A stretch of DNA of 64,000 bases, taken from Sphingomonas aliaeris (GTDB lineage Bacteria > Pseudomonadota > Alphaproteobacteria > Sphingomonadales > Sphingomonadaceae). The stretch is taken from contig NZ_CP061035.1 of NCBI RefSeq assembly GCF_016743815.1, positions 3,469,001 through 3,533,000 of the forward strand. The letters are read 5' to 3'. The notes below the pieces were generated by a model. The model saw only the letters and a list, made by a program, of their open reading frames with translations, was not told the DNA's origin and ran no database searches. A program made the position numbers and the translations under genes. Below, in pieces: positions 37,928 through 47,162 of the stretch (its first letter is position 1; each line of letters opens with the position of its first letter).

Positions 37928-38836
37928 TCAGAGCCCTAGGGGTTTCAACTCACGGATGAGATCGATCAGGAGCCGCAGTCCGGTAGGGAGTTGGCGTCGG
38001 CCTGGATAGTAGATGTGAAATCCGGCCCCGAGTGGCGCCCAGTCCTTTAGCACGATGCGCAGTTTGCCCTCGGCGACGAACCCGGCAACACTGGGAGCCG
38101 GAAGGTAAGCAAGCCCCGTCCCGGCCGCAGCCAAGGCCAAGGCGAACTGCGTCTCATCGAGCGAGATCGCCCCTGGTACCTCGATCGCGATCTCCTCCCC
38201 ATCCTTCTCGAACTCCCATCGATAGAGGCTCTCGTCTCCCAGCCTGATCCGCAGGCACTGGTGTTCGGCAAGCTCGGACGGATGCGTCGGCGTGCCGTGG
38301 CGATCGAGGTACGCCGGCGCCCCGACCACGACCCAGCGGACGTCGCTCGACAACCGCTGCGCAATCATGTCTTCTGGAACGGTCCCGCCCCAGCGGATGC
38401 CTGCGTCGGCCCCTCGCGCGACCACATCGACGAGAAGGTTGGAGATCGTGACATCGACCGCGATGCCGGGGTAGCGCTGTACGAACACCGGCAGCACCGG
38501 CCCGAGCAGAAGCGAGCTTGCCTGTTCCATGACATTCAGGCTGATCCGACCGGCCGGCACGTCGCGATAGCGGTTCAACCCCTCGACCGCAGACCCGATC
38601 GCGTCGAAGGGCGCGGTAAGCGCCCCGTAAAGTTCTTCCCCCGCGGCCGTCAGCGTAACGCTGCGGCTGGTCCGGTTGAGGAGGCGCACGCCAATTCGTG
38701 TCTCCAGGCCTTTAAGCGAATGGCTGAGCGCCGACGCGCTGACACCCAGATCCAGCCCTGCACGTCGGAAGCTCCGGTGCTTTGCAAGAGCCAGAAAATA
38801 GGCATAATCCGCGAGATCGGTTCGGCTGATGCGCAT
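37928..38836 (-). CDS. LysR-family transcriptional regulator
   Basis: A 302-residue regulator with an N-terminal winged helix-turn-helix (about 8-65: FLALAKHRSFRRAGLDLGVS, ASALSHSLKGLETRIGVRLL) and a C-terminal periplasmic-binding-like effector domain (about 92-295). It resembles the AraC-neighbour LysR group that controls efflux or oxidoreductase genes. The start at 38836 (MRISRTDLADYAYF) excludes a 12-residue extension. It precedes the MFS gene by 130 bases on the same strand and probably controls it, or the divergent side at 38.9 kb. Confidence 0.9.
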   Translation of the reverse strand: MRISRTDLADYAYFLALAKHRSFRRAGLDLGVSASALSHSLKGLETRIGVRLLNRTSRSVTLTAAGEELYGALTAPFDAIGSAVEGLNRYRDVPAGRISLNVMEQASSLLLGPVLPVFVQRYPGIAVDVTISNLLVDVVARGADAGIRWGGTVPEDMIAQRLSSDVRWVVVGAPAYLDRHGTPTHPSELAEHQCLRIRLGDESLYRWEFEKDGEEIAIEVPGAISLDETQFALALAAAGTGLAYLPAPSVAGFVAEGKLRIVLKDWAPLGAGFHIYYPGRRQLPTGLRLLIDLIRELKPLGL

Positions 38837-39130
38837 TTGATAGTCATTGCCGCCAGATCTGGCCGGACACAATATGGCTGAGCGGCCCTCAACGCCAAGC
38901 CGGGGTTATATGGAGCGCTGAATCCACTCAACCAACGAACCGTCGTCGGCTCGTGGAGGCCTTCTTGGAACAGCGAGACCCGGATGCAGCCGCTAGCGAC
39001 GCCCGAGAAACTTCCCACGTTCGGAAAGTTGTTCACCTCCAAAGGTTCAAGCGGCCCGCGCGAAATCACTGGTGCCCACCGAAAGGCCCGATTTGCCTCG
39101 GAAAACGCAGTGGAAAGCTGATCCAGATTG

Positions 39131-39156
39131 GGAACCGCCGCGGTTGTTCCGCTGTT
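39131..39156 (+). promoter_or_regulatory. Putative EcfG (general stress sigma factor) promoter
   Basis: GGAAC at 39131-39135 and TGTT at 39153-39156 are separated by 17 bases, matching the alphaproteobacterial EcfG consensus GGAAC-N16/17-cGTT except for one base. It lies 69 bases before the TTG start of the lipoprotein gene, in a gap of about 390 bases (38837-39225) that otherwise holds no gene. Match and position are seen in the sequence; control by the general stress response is inferred. Confidence 0.5.
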
Positions 39157-39225
39157 GACCCATACCGGACCATGCGCTCGGCGCGCTCGGTACCCGTCCT
39201 GGCGCTTTTCGTCAGGAGAGATGCC

Positions 39226-39531
39226 TTGAAGTCGATCGTCACCCTGGTTGCTGTTGCCGCCTTGCTTCCACTGTCCGCGTGCAACAAAAGCCCATCCGAC
39301 AAACTCGCTGATCGTGTCGAAAACGCAGCCGACACCCGTGCCGATGCGATGGAGGCCAACGCCGACGTCCTGCGCAATCAGGCAGCCCAGCTCGACAATC
39401 GTGCCGAAAAGGCCCGCGACACCGGCGAATCCCGTTCGGATGCGATCGAAGCGGCCGATATGAACGTCGCGGCAATGAGCCAGGAACAGCGGGACGCAAT
39501 CGTCGCCAATCAGGCGGCAGCCGTCCGCTGA
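39226..39531 (+). CDS. Small Ala-rich lipoprotein
   Basis: A 101-residue lipoprotein: signal sequence KSIVTLVAVAALLPLSAC with the lipobox Cys at about 19, then a helical body rich in Ala, Asp, Glu and Asn with repeated heptad-like spacing (ADRVENAADTRADAMEANAD). No known domain. It starts with TTG at 39226, supported by AGGAGAG five bases away; upstream ATG codons in frame would place 12 or more residues ahead of the signal peptide. The gene heads a same-strand series with DUF2254, an antiporter and DUF2252. Confidence 0.7.
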   Translation: MKSIVTLVAVAALLPLSACNKSPSDKLADRVENAADTRADAMEANADVLRNQAAQLDNRAEKARDTGESRSDAIEAADMNVAAMSQEQRDAIVANQAAAVR

Positions 39532-39582
39532 TCCCAGCGCCTGGCTGGTAACGCGGCCGGGCCCTATCCGAAAGCCTTGCCC

Positions 39583-40989
39583 ATGAACGCCGGCTTTCGC
39601 CGCCTCGCCGATTATCTCGGCTCCAGCTATTGGTTCGTCCCTACCGTGATGGCCGTCGCCGCGGTGCTGTTGGCGGGCGGCATGGTCGCGCTCGACACGA
39701 TGGTCGGTTCGTCCTGGATGGACGACTATGTCTGGCTATACGCGTCGCGACCGGACGGGGCGCGGCAGGTTCTGTCGTCGGTCGGCGGGTCGATGATCAC
39801 CGTCGCCGGCACGGTCTTTTCGGTCACGATCGCCGCGGTCGTCTACGCCTCGGGCCAGTACGGGCCTCGGCTGCTGACGAACTTCATGCGCGATCGCGGC
39901 AATCAGGTGACGCTCGGCACCTTCATCGCCACCTTTCTCTACTGCCTGCTGGTGCTGCGCACGATCCACTCGGCTGAGGAGTCCGGTGGCTACGGCTTCG
40001 TGCCCAACCTCGCCCTGCTGGTCGGCGTACTGTTGGCGCTCTGCTCGATCGCGGTGTTGATCTACTTCATCCACCACGTACCCAGCAAAATCCACATCAA
40101 CAGTGTGATCGAGGATGTCGGCGACCGATTGCTGCGCGGCATCGACGATCGCTTCCCCCGCTTCGTCGGCAGCGCGCCGGACGATCGTGCAGCGACCAAA
40201 GCCGAGATGCCGGCCACCTTCCGCGACGATGCCAGCGAGAGCGTCGGGGAGCAGCGTCGGATCGTAGCGGCCAAGGATACGGGGTATATCCAGTTCCTCG
40301 ACGACGAGGCGGTCCTGCGCATCGCGTCCAAGCACGATCTTGTCCTGCGCCTGCAATACCAACCCGGTGACTTCGTCCATGTCGGCCGGGCGCTGGTCGA
40401 AGCCTGGCCGCCGGAAAGGTGCGACGATGCCTGTGCAGACGATCTACGCAATACCTTCTCGGTTGGCTCCCAGAGATCGGCTTTGCAAGACCTGCGCTTC
40501 CTCGTCGATGAACTGGTCGAGATCGCGGCACGGGCCTTGTCCCCCGGCGTCAACGATCCCTTCACGGCGGTGACCTGCCTAGACTGGCTGAGCGCTGCCA
40601 TGTCCGACCTGGCCGAACGGTCGCTGCCGTCGCACTTGCGGGTCGACGATCAGGGAATGCTCCGGGTGATCGCGCATCCCACCACCTTCGCATCGCTGAT
40701 GGACCGTTCGTTCGGCGCACTGGCGCAATATTGCGCGGCCGACATGGTGGCGAGCCTGCGCTACCTGAACGCACTGGGCGAGGTGTCGCTCGACTGCGAC
40801 GCACCTGACCGGCTGACGACGATCCGCCTCCATGCTGACAGGCTTGAGGAACTGGCGGCCGAGGCGCTGAAGGGCTTCAACCTGACCCGAGTCCGGACCC
40901 GCACGGCCGAGTTGCGCAGCGCGCTCGACCAACCCGACTATAAGCGTCGCCTGCGCGACGGCACGGCGTGGCTGGCCGGGACGGCCTGA
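39583..40989 (+). CDS. DUF2254 family membrane protein
   Basis: A 468-residue protein with four membrane segments in the first 170 residues (for example SSYWFVPTVMAVAAVLLAGG and FIATFLYCLLVLRTIHSAEE) and a large soluble domain. Family landmarks are YASGQYGPRLLTNFMRDRGN, IQFLDDEAVLRIASKHDLVL and ARALSPGVNDPFTAVTCLDW. The family is widespread but uncharacterised. It follows the lipoprotein gene by 51 bases. A TTG at 39577 is an alternative start; neither has a clear ribosome binding site. Confidence 0.88.
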   Translation: MNAGFRRLADYLGSSYWFVPTVMAVAAVLLAGGMVALDTMVGSSWMDDYVWLYASRPDGARQVLSSVGGSMITVAGTVFSVTIAAVVYASGQYGPRLLTNFMRDRGNQVTLGTFIATFLYCLLVLRTIHSAEESGGYGFVPNLALLVGVLLALCSIAVLIYFIHHVPSKIHINSVIEDVGDRLLRGIDDRFPRFVGSAPDDRAATKAEMPATFRDDASESVGEQRRIVAAKDTGYIQFLDDEAVLRIASKHDLVLRLQYQPGDFVHVGRALVEAWPPERCDDACADDLRNTFSVGSQRSALQDLRFLVDELVEIAARALSPGVNDPFTAVTCLDWLSAAMSDLAERSLPSHLRVDDQGMLRVIAHPTTFASLMDRSFGALAQYCAADMVASLRYLNALGEVSLDCDAPDRLTTIRLHADRLEELAAEALKGFNLTRVRTRTAELRSALDQPDYKRRLRDGTAWLAGTA

Positions 40990-41068
40990 AAAAAGGCTGT
41001 CCGGCGAGCGACGACGCTATACTCCGCGCAACATGCTCCCCCGGGCGATCGTTGGCAGATAAACAAGG

Positions 41069-42334
41069 ATGAGTTCGCCTGTGCTGACCCCGTTCGACGC
41101 TGCCGCGATCCTCATCGTGCTCGCCGCAGTGCTCGGCTACTTCAATCATCGCGTGCTGAAACTACCGACCTCGATCGGCTTGACGATCATGGGGGCGGTC
41201 GCCTCGTTGCTGGTGGTCGGGATCGATCGACTACTGCCCGGCAGTCAGGTTGGTGAACAGGTCGTCGGCTTTATCGCGGGTATCGATTTTCACACGACGC
41301 TGATGGACGGCATGCTGTCGTTCCTGCTGTTCGCAGGCGCGTTGCACGTGAAGTGGGACGACATGCGACGCGGTCGCTGGCCGATCGTCGTGCTCAGCAC
41401 ATTCGGCGTCCTACTGTCGACCATGATCATCGGCGGAGGTTTTCACCTGATCGCCGGGTGGCTCGGCCTCGCCCTCCCATTGATCTGGTGCCTCGTCTTC
41501 GGTGCTCTTATCAGCCCCACCGACCCCGTCGCCGTCATGGGCATCCTCGGCCGGGCGGAGGTGTCGCCCACGTTGAAGGCGACGGTCGCCGGGGAGAGCC
41601 TCTTCAACGATGGTGTCGGCGTCGTCGTCTTCGCGATCTTGCTGGAGGCGGCGCTCGGAACGGAGCCGCTGTCGCTCGGCCACGGCGCTGCGCTGTTCCT
41701 GCGAGAGGCCGGTGGGGGTTTGCTCCTGGGGCTGGTCGCAGGCTGGATCGGCTACCGCGCGATGCGCTCGATCGACGAATACAATGTCGAGGTGATGATC
41801 TCGCTGGCCGTGGTGATGGGGGGCTATGCGCTCGCGACGCAACTTCACATCAGCGGTCCGGTGGCGATGGCAGTGGCCGGCCTGCTGATCGGCAACAAGG
41901 GCGTCGCCGATGCGATGAGCGACATCACTCGCGATTATCTGCTGAAGTTCTGGGCGTTGATCGACGACATCCTCAACGCTGTCCTGTTCCTTCTCATCGG
42001 GCTCGAGGTCGTGACCATTCCCTGGGATCCGCGGCTGATCGCTCTCGGCCTGGCGGCCGTGCCGTTGGTGCTCCTCGCCCGCGGGATTGCAGTCGTCGCG
42101 CCGCTTGCGATCCTGCGACCGATCCTTTCCCTGGGTCGGCTCGCCCCGTTGACGCTGATCTGGGGCGGGCTGCGTGGCGGCATCTCGGTGGCGTTGGCGC
42201 TTGGCTTGCCGGACGGCCCGGCGCGGTCGATCGCGCTGGCCGCCACCTACATCGTCGTGCTTTTCTCGGTCATCGTACAGGGCGGTACTGTCGAGCGTGT
42301 GCTGGACCGCGCCAAAGCTCGCAGCCCGACGTAG
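41069..42334 (+). CDS. CPA1-family Na+(K+)/H+ antiporter
   Basis: A 421-residue inner-membrane antiporter with about 12 segments. The ion-binding signatures are GALISPTDPVAVMGILGRAE (about 146-165) and GESLFNDGVGVVVFAI, which carries the Asn-Asp pair typical of electroneutral CPA1 exchangers. The conserved Arg region WGGLRGGISVALALGLPDGP is near the end. There is no large cytoplasmic tail. It exchanges Na+ or K+ for protons and serves pH and salt homeostasis. The start has AAGG just upstream. It lies 79 bases after the DUF2254 gene. Confidence 0.92.
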   Translation: MSSPVLTPFDAAAILIVLAAVLGYFNHRVLKLPTSIGLTIMGAVASLLVVGIDRLLPGSQVGEQVVGFIAGIDFHTTLMDGMLSFLLFAGALHVKWDDMRRGRWPIVVLSTFGVLLSTMIIGGGFHLIAGWLGLALPLIWCLVFGALISPTDPVAVMGILGRAEVSPTLKATVAGESLFNDGVGVVVFAILLEAALGTEPLSLGHGAALFLREAGGGLLLGLVAGWIGYRAMRSIDEYNVEVMISLAVVMGGYALATQLHISGPVAMAVAGLLIGNKGVADAMSDITRDYLLKFWALIDDILNAVLFLLIGLEVVTIPWDPRLIALGLAAVPLVLLARGIAVVAPLAILRPILSLGRLAPLTLIWGGLRGGISVALALGLPDGPARSIALAATYIVVLFSVIVQGGTVERVLDRAKARSPT

Positions 42335-42398
42335 CGGATCCGCGAATGTTGCCCGCGCGTTTCGTACGGCCTAGTGGCTGTCGGATCGGCGAGGCGGC

Positions 42399-43625
42399 GT
42401 GCGTCGATCTTCCGCTTCTCGCTTCGAAAGTCTTTGCATGGCCGTGGCTCCCGACGAACGCGCGGCCGTGCTGGAGCGCACGCGTGCGCTGAAGATGGCG
42501 CGGTCCGTCCATGCCTATGTGCGCGGCAATACGGCGCAATTCTACGAATGGTTGGCCGAATCCAAAGTCGCCAGAAGCATTCCGGAAGGTCCGCCGGTGT
42601 GGATTTGCGGCGATTGCCATCTCGGCAACCTGGGGCCGCTCGCCGATGCGGATCGCCACGTCGACATCCAGATCCGCGATCTCGACCAGACGGTGATCGG
42701 GAATCCGGCGCACGATCTCATCCGGCTCGGGCTATCGCTGGAAACGGCCGCGCGCAGTTCGGACCTGCCCGGCGTCACCACCGCGCAGATGATCGAGGCG
42801 ATGATCGACGGGTATAGCCGGGCGATGACCCCGACGCAGGAGGACGACCCGCGCGAGCCCGATGTCGTCCGCTCCGTCCGGCGCGAGGCGATCGGCCGGC
42901 GCTGGCGGCACCTCGCCAAGGACCGGCTGGAGGATGTCGAGCCGACCATCCCGCACAACAAGCGCTTCTGGAAGCTCGCCCGCGTCGAGAAGGACGCGAT
43001 CGAGGCGCTGTTCGCCGAACGTCCGGTGCGCGCGAAGAGCATGGAACTGGCCGGCGTGACGGGCGCGGGTACGCTCCGCGTCGTCGATGCCGCCTATTGG
43101 CGCAAGGGGTGCAGCTCGCTCGGGCGCCTGCGCTACGCGGTGCTGATCGGCATTTCGGACGGGAAGGCGAAGACCGAACGCCTCGCGCTGGTCGATATCA
43201 AGGAAGCCGTTCCCCCGGTCGTGCCCGTCGCGAAAAAGGCGGCGATGCCCGCGGACTTTGGCGAGCGCGTACTTGCAGGGGCGAAAGCGCTGTCGCCGAA
43301 TCTGGGCGACCGCATGATCGCTGCACATATCCTGGGCAAACCCGTCATCCTGCGTGAACTCGCGCCGCAGGATCTGAAGATCGAGATCGACCAGTTCAGC
43401 CGCAAGGAAGCGATCGTCGCCGCCGCCTATCTGTCGTTCATCGTCGGCGAGGCGCATGCCCGTCAGTTGAGCGACGAGGCGAGACTGGCGTGGCGGGACA
43501 AGCTGACCGCGCGCGACGGCACGCTGGATGCGCCATCCTGGCTGTGGGAGGCGATCGTCTCGCTCGCCGGGTCGCATGAGACGGGCTATCTTCAGCATTG
43601 CCGCCGCTTCGCGCTGAAACGATAG
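42399..43625 (+). CDS. DUF2252 family protein
   Basis: A 408-residue soluble protein with the family motifs KMARSVHAYVRGNTAQFYEW, VWICGDCHLGNLGPLADADR and IQIRDLDQTVIGNPAHDLIR, then LVDIKEA and YLSFIVGEAHARQLSDEARL. DUF2252 proteins share features with the protein-kinase-like fold, but no activity is established. The GTG at 42399 is used because GAGG lies four bases before it; the ATG at 42438 would remove 13 residues. It is the last gene of the plus-strand run and ends 18 bases from the convergent NTF2-like gene. Confidence 0.85.
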   Translation: MRRSSASRFESLCMAVAPDERAAVLERTRALKMARSVHAYVRGNTAQFYEWLAESKVARSIPEGPPVWICGDCHLGNLGPLADADRHVDIQIRDLDQTVIGNPAHDLIRLGLSLETAARSSDLPGVTTAQMIEAMIDGYSRAMTPTQEDDPREPDVVRSVRREAIGRRWRHLAKDRLEDVEPTIPHNKRFWKLARVEKDAIEALFAERPVRAKSMELAGVTGAGTLRVVDAAYWRKGCSSLGRLRYAVLIGISDGKAKTERLALVDIKEAVPPVVPVAKKAAMPADFGERVLAGAKALSPNLGDRMIAAHILGKPVILRELAPQDLKIEIDQFSRKEAIVAAAYLSFIVGEAHARQLSDEARLAWRDKLTARDGTLDAPSWLWEAIVSLAGSHETGYLQHCRRFALKR

Positions 43626-43643
43626 GGCGCGCGGCGATGCCGC

Positions 43644-44093
43644 TCAGCGCGCCTCGGCGATCGTCGCCTGCCGTGCGATCAATTGCCAGCCCGCCGCGCG
43701 CTTCGCCCAGACGTCGGTGAACGGCCGCATCACCTGCTTGCCCGCGCCCGGTCCCTTGACCGGGACCATCGTGTCATAGCCCATCACCACCGTCACCTCG
43801 GGCTTTTCCCCGACGAACGTGATGTGTTTGCGGAAGTCCTTATAATCGAGGAAGTCGCTGGCCATCGCGGCGATCACGTCCTCGCGGTGCAGGACGGTGT
43901 TGTTGGGCGAATTCACGACGAAGTCTTCGGCCCATACCGCCCGCACGCCGTCGGCATCGCGCGCCATCATGGCCTTTCCGAGTCGTCCGTACGCCGCGCC
44001 GATCTCCGGCGGCATCCGCACGCCGGGGCTGAGTTGCGCCGAAACAGGCGCCACGATCAGAAGCGCCGCGACCAGACCGATCTTCCTGAGCAT
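43644..44093 (-). CDS. Exported NTF2-like (SnoaL/DUF4440) protein
   Basis: A 149-residue protein with a signal peptide (MLRKIGLVAALLIVAPVSA) and one NTF2-like alpha+beta domain: the helix GRLGKAMMARDADGVRAVWA, then the strand DFVVNSPNNTVLHREDV and the C-terminal PFTDVWAKRAAGWQLIARQA. Such domains bind small hydrophobic ligands or catalyse simple isomerisations. Function here is unknown. It is downstream of mmsB on the same strand (148-base gap), but nothing links it to valine breakdown. Confidence 0.8.
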   Translation of the reverse strand: MLRKIGLVAALLIVAPVSAQLSPGVRMPPEIGAAYGRLGKAMMARDADGVRAVWAEDFVVNSPNNTVLHREDVIAAMASDFLDYKDFRKHITFVGEKPEVTVVMGYDTMVPVKGPGAGKQVMRPFTDVWAKRAAGWQLIARQATIAEAR

Positions 44094-44241
44094 GATGACG
44101 AGTCCAAGAATGGTTGACGGCGGTCATGATGCGACGACTTGTCCCCGCCTGCAACGACGAGTTTGGCCGCGTCGTGGCGGGATGCGGGCGGCCGGAGGAC
44201 GCTGATGTCCTCAATATTAGCACGCGCCCCGACGCAGGGTC

Positions 44242-45126
44242 CTACTCGGCCGCGTCCAACATGCGGATGATGCCGGAAAAGTCCTTGCCGCCCTGCCCGT
44301 CCGCGTTGAACCGTTCGTAGAGTTCGGCGGCTTTCGCGCCCATCGGAGTCTGTGCGTCGGCGTCGGTCGCGGCCTGCATGGCGAGGCGCAGGTCCTTGAG
44401 CATCAATGCGGCGGCGAACCCGCCCTGATAATCGTGGTCGGCGGGGGTGTCGGGGCCGACGCCGGGCAAGGGGGCGTAGGTCGTCATCGACCAGCTCTGG
44501 CCCGACGAGACGCTGGAGATGTCGAAGAATTTCTGCGGATCGAGGCCGAGCTTCTGCGCGAGCAGGAACGCCTCGCACGTGCCGGCCATCGTGACGCCGA
44601 GTAGCATGTTGTTGACGATCTTGGCTGCCTGACCGCTGCCGTTCGCGCCCGCGTGGATCACCGCCTTGCCCATGTCGGCGAGGAACGGCTGTGCGCGGTC
44701 GAACGCTTCCGCGCTGCCGCCGACCATGAAGGTCAGCGTGCCGGCATTGGCGGCACCGATCCCGCCCGAGACGGGGGCATCGACGGGGGTGAAGCCCTTG
44801 GCTTGCGCCGCTTCGGCAATGCGTTTGGCGGTGGCGACGTCGATCGTCGAGCAGTCGATCAGGATCGCGGAGGTCGGTGCGGTGGCGAAGACGGCGTCGG
44901 TATAGACGCTTTCGACATGCGTGCCCGCGGGCAGCATCGTGACGACCGCCTCGGCACCGTCCAGCGCCTCGACCGCGGTGCCGGCGGCGAGGCAGCCGGC
45001 GGCCTTGGCGCGATCCAGCGCCCCGGCGGACAGGTCGAAGGCCCGGACGTCATGCCCTTTCTTCGCCAGGTTCGCGGCCATGCCGCCGCCCATATTGCCG
45101 AGGCCGATAAATGCGATGCGCGCCAT
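44242..45126 (-). CDS. mmsB: 3-hydroxyisobutyrate dehydrogenase
   Basis: A 294-residue NAD-dependent dehydrogenase that oxidises 3-hydroxyisobutyrate to methylmalonate semialdehyde in valine degradation. The nucleotide motif is FIGLGNMGGGMAANLAKKGH, the substrate signature is DAPVSGGIGAANAGTLTFMV (about 116-135), and the catalytic Lys is in GSGQAAKIVNNMLLG (K169). The C-terminal motif KDLRLAMQAATDADAQTPMG is typical. It is the penultimate enzyme of the pathway and follows the enoyl-CoA hydratase gene across a repeat-filled gap of 154 bases. Confidence 0.94.
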   Translation of the reverse strand: MARIAFIGLGNMGGGMAANLAKKGHDVRAFDLSAGALDRAKAAGCLAAGTAVEALDGAEAVVTMLPAGTHVESVYTDAVFATAPTSAILIDCSTIDVATAKRIAEAAQAKGFTPVDAPVSGGIGAANAGTLTFMVGGSAEAFDRAQPFLADMGKAVIHAGANGSGQAAKIVNNMLLGVTMAGTCEAFLLAQKLGLDPQKFFDISSVSSGQSWSMTTYAPLPGVGPDTPADHDYQGGFAAALMLKDLRLAMQAATDADAQTPMGAKAAELYERFNADGQGGKDFSGIIRMLDAAE

Positions 45127-45142
45127 TTCTCTCTCCTTTCTG

Positions 45143-45274
45143 CTCCCTCCCCTTCAGGGGAGGGTTGGGGTGGGGCAGTGCCGCGAGCGTCTCGCTTGTG
45201 GCCTTCCCCTCCCCTGCCCCTCCCGCAAGCGGGAGGGGAGTTTAGTGGTGCCCCTCCCCTGAAGGGGAAGGGAG
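45143..45274. repeat. Composite G/C palindromic repeat between mmsB and the enoyl-CoA hydratase gene
   Basis: Outer arms CCCCTTCAGGGGAGGG (from 45149) and CCCTCCCCTGAAGGGG (to 45268) are inverted copies and are themselves palindromic. Inside lies CCCCTCCCGCAAGCGGGAGG (45217-45236), another palindrome. The element fills nearly the whole gap of 154 bases and would form a strong RNA structure within the operon transcript. Confidence 0.7.
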
Positions 45275-45280
45275 TTTAAG

Positions 45281-46057
45281 TTACTTCCCCGTCCAGGCGC
45301 CGGGGCGCTTTTCGATGAACGCGGCCATGCCTTCCTTCTGGTCGGCGGTGCCGAACAGGCCGTGGAACAGGCGGCGTTCGAACTGGACCCCCATCGACAG
45401 GCCGGTTTCGAATGCGGCGTCGACCATTTCCTTGTTCGCCTTGACCGCGAGCGGGGCCATGCCGGCGATCGTGGTCGCGGTCTTCACCGCATCCTCCACC
45501 AGATCGGCGGCGGGAACGATGCGGCTGACCAGGCCGGCGCGTTCTGCTTCCTCCGCGCCCATCATCCGGCCGGTCAGCACCATCTCCATCGCCTTGGCCT
45601 TGCCGACCGCGCGCGTCAGGCGCTGCGATCCGCCCATGCCGGGGGCGACGGCCAGCTTGATCTCGGGCTGGCCGAACTTGGCGGTATCGGCGGCGAGGAT
45701 GAAGTCGCACATCATCGCCAGTTCGCAACCGCCGCCAAGCGCGAAGCCGGCGACCGCGGCGATGATCGGCTTGCGCGTTTTCGTCAGCGTCTCGTAGCCG
45801 CTGAAATGGTTGGTGCCGTACATTTCGGCAAAGCCTTGCGCCTGCATCTCCTTGATGTCGGCACCCGCGGCGAACGCCTTTTCGCTGCCGGTCAGCACGG
45901 CGCAGCCCTGGCTGTCATCGGCATCGAACGCGGCAAGCGCGGCGAGCAGGTCGGCGAGTACCTGCGCATTGAGCGCGTTGAGCGCCTGCGGCCGGTTGAG
46001 CGTAATCAGCGTGACCGGGCCGCGCTGTTCGACGAGGATGGTTTCGTACTGTGACAT
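45281..46057 (-). CDS. Enoyl-CoA hydratase (probable methacrylyl-CoA hydratase)
   Basis: A 258-residue crotonase. The N-terminal motif [17 protein letters not shown], the oxyanion region [14 protein letters not shown] (about 58-71) and the active-site loops [18 protein letters not shown] and [19 protein letters not shown] hold the two catalytic Glu expected of a hydratase. The context (isobutyryl-CoA dehydrogenase, 3-hydroxyisobutyryl-CoA hydrolase) makes methacrylyl-CoA the likely substrate, although close relatives also serve fatty acid or phenylacetate breakdown. Confidence 0.92.
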   Translation of the reverse strand: MSQYETILVEQRGPVTLITLNRPQALNALNAQVLADLLAALAAFDADDSQGCAVLTGSEKAFAAGADIKEMQAQGFAEMYGTNHFSGYETLTKTRKPIIAAVAGFALGGGCELAMMCDFILAADTAKFGQPEIKLAVAPGMGGSQRLTRAVGKAKAMEMVLTGRMMGAEEAERAGLVSRIVPAADLVEDAVKTATTIAGMAPLAVKANKEMVDAAFETGLSMGVQFERRLFHGLFGTADQKEGMAAFIEKRPGAWTGK

Positions 46058-46070
46058 GATTTCATTCCCG

Positions 46071-46106
46071 CAGTAATTATGAAGCCCCGCCTACGCGGGA
46101 TGACGG
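46071..46106. repeat. Short REP-like palindrome
   Basis: TCATTCCCGC (46072-46081) and GCGGGATGA (46095-46103) are inverted, and the core CCCGCCTACGCGGG is itself a palindrome. It is a second, different repeat type, lying in the 56-base gap between the hydratase and the hydrolase genes. Confidence 0.6.
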
Positions 46107-46113
46107 TGTAGGG

Positions 46114-47157
46114 TCAGGACGGTGCCCACGCCTCCGCATCGGGGAGCGGCGCGAAGATCTGGTCGATGACATGGTCGGTGACGCCTTCGGGCGTCGCCGG
46201 GTTCCAGTTTGGCGCATTGTCCTTGTCGACGATCACCGCGCGGACACCCTCCAGGAAATCGTGACGCTGTACGACATGCGCGCCGACGGCATATTCCTGG
46301 CGCATCTCGTCCTCGAACGTCTTCATCATCGCGCCTTCGTGAAGCAGGCGGAGCGAGACCTTCATCGTCTGCGGCGATTTGGTCTTGAGGGTGGCAAGCT
46401 GCTGCTGCGCCCATTCGCCATCGTCGGCGGCAAGCGCGGCGAAGATGTCCTCCAGTTCGTCCGAGGCGAACAGGCGGTCGATCGCGTCGCGGTGCGCGAG
46501 GATGCGGGCGTCCGGCGCGGGGCTGGACAGGGAGTCCAGGATCCCGGCGATGTCCTGCGGGTCGGCGGCGATGCGCGTCTTCGCCTCGTCCAGCGCGTCG
46601 CTGGTGAGATAATGCGTCGCGAGGCCGAGCGCGAGGCACTCCGCGCCGTCCAGCCGGTGGCCGGTGAGTGCGAGATAGCGCCCGATGCGGCCGGGCAGGC
46701 GCGACAGATACCAGCCGCCGCCGACATCGGGGAACAGGCCGATGCCGGTTTCGGGCATGGCGAATTTGGTGTTTTCGGTCGCGACGCGGAAATCGCACGG
46801 CAGCGCCAGACCGACGCCGCCGCCCATCGTGATGCCGTCCATGAACGCGACCGTCGGCTTGGCATACGTGAACAGGCGGTGGTTCATGCGATATTCGACA
46901 TGGAAGAACGCGCGCGCATCGGCGCCGTCCTTCGCGCCGGATTCGGCGAGCATGCGGATATCGCCGCCGGCGCAAAAGCCCCTGCCCTCGGCATGATCGA
47001 TCATCACCGCGGCGACGTGTTCGTCCTTCGCCCATCCGTCGAGTGCGGACAGGATCTGCGTGCACATCGCGGTGTTGAGCGCGTGCAGCGCCTTAGGCCT
47101 GTTCAGGCGGATGCGGGCGATCGATCCCTCGATCGGAGTAAGGACGTCCATATTCAT
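46114..47157 (-). CDS. 3-hydroxyisobutyryl-CoA hydrolase
   Basis: A 347-residue crotonase-fold thioesterase that releases 3-hydroxyisobutyrate from its CoA ester. The oxyanion region is EGRGFCAGGDIRMLAESGA, the family motif TYAKPTVAFMDGITMGGGVG follows, and PETGIGLFPDVGGGWYLSRL holds the catalytic acid region. It is longer than simple hydratases because of the C-terminal extension found in HIBCH, including GVRAVIVDKDNAPNWNP. It is placed exactly as needed between the hydratase and mmsB steps of valine catabolism. Confidence 0.93.
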   Translation of the reverse strand: MNMDVLTPIEGSIARIRLNRPKALHALNTAMCTQILSALDGWAKDEHVAAVMIDHAEGRGFCAGGDIRMLAESGAKDGADARAFFHVEYRMNHRLFTYAKPTVAFMDGITMGGGVGLALPCDFRVATENTKFAMPETGIGLFPDVGGGWYLSRLPGRIGRYLALTGHRLDGAECLALGLATHYLTSDALDEAKTRIAADPQDIAGILDSLSSPAPDARILAHRDAIDRLFASDELEDIFAALAADDGEWAQQQLATLKTKSPQTMKVSLRLLHEGAMMKTFEDEMRQEYAVGAHVVQRHDFLEGVRAVIVDKDNAPNWNPATPEGVTDHVIDQIFAPLPDAEAWAPS

Positions 47158-47162
47158 GTCCT

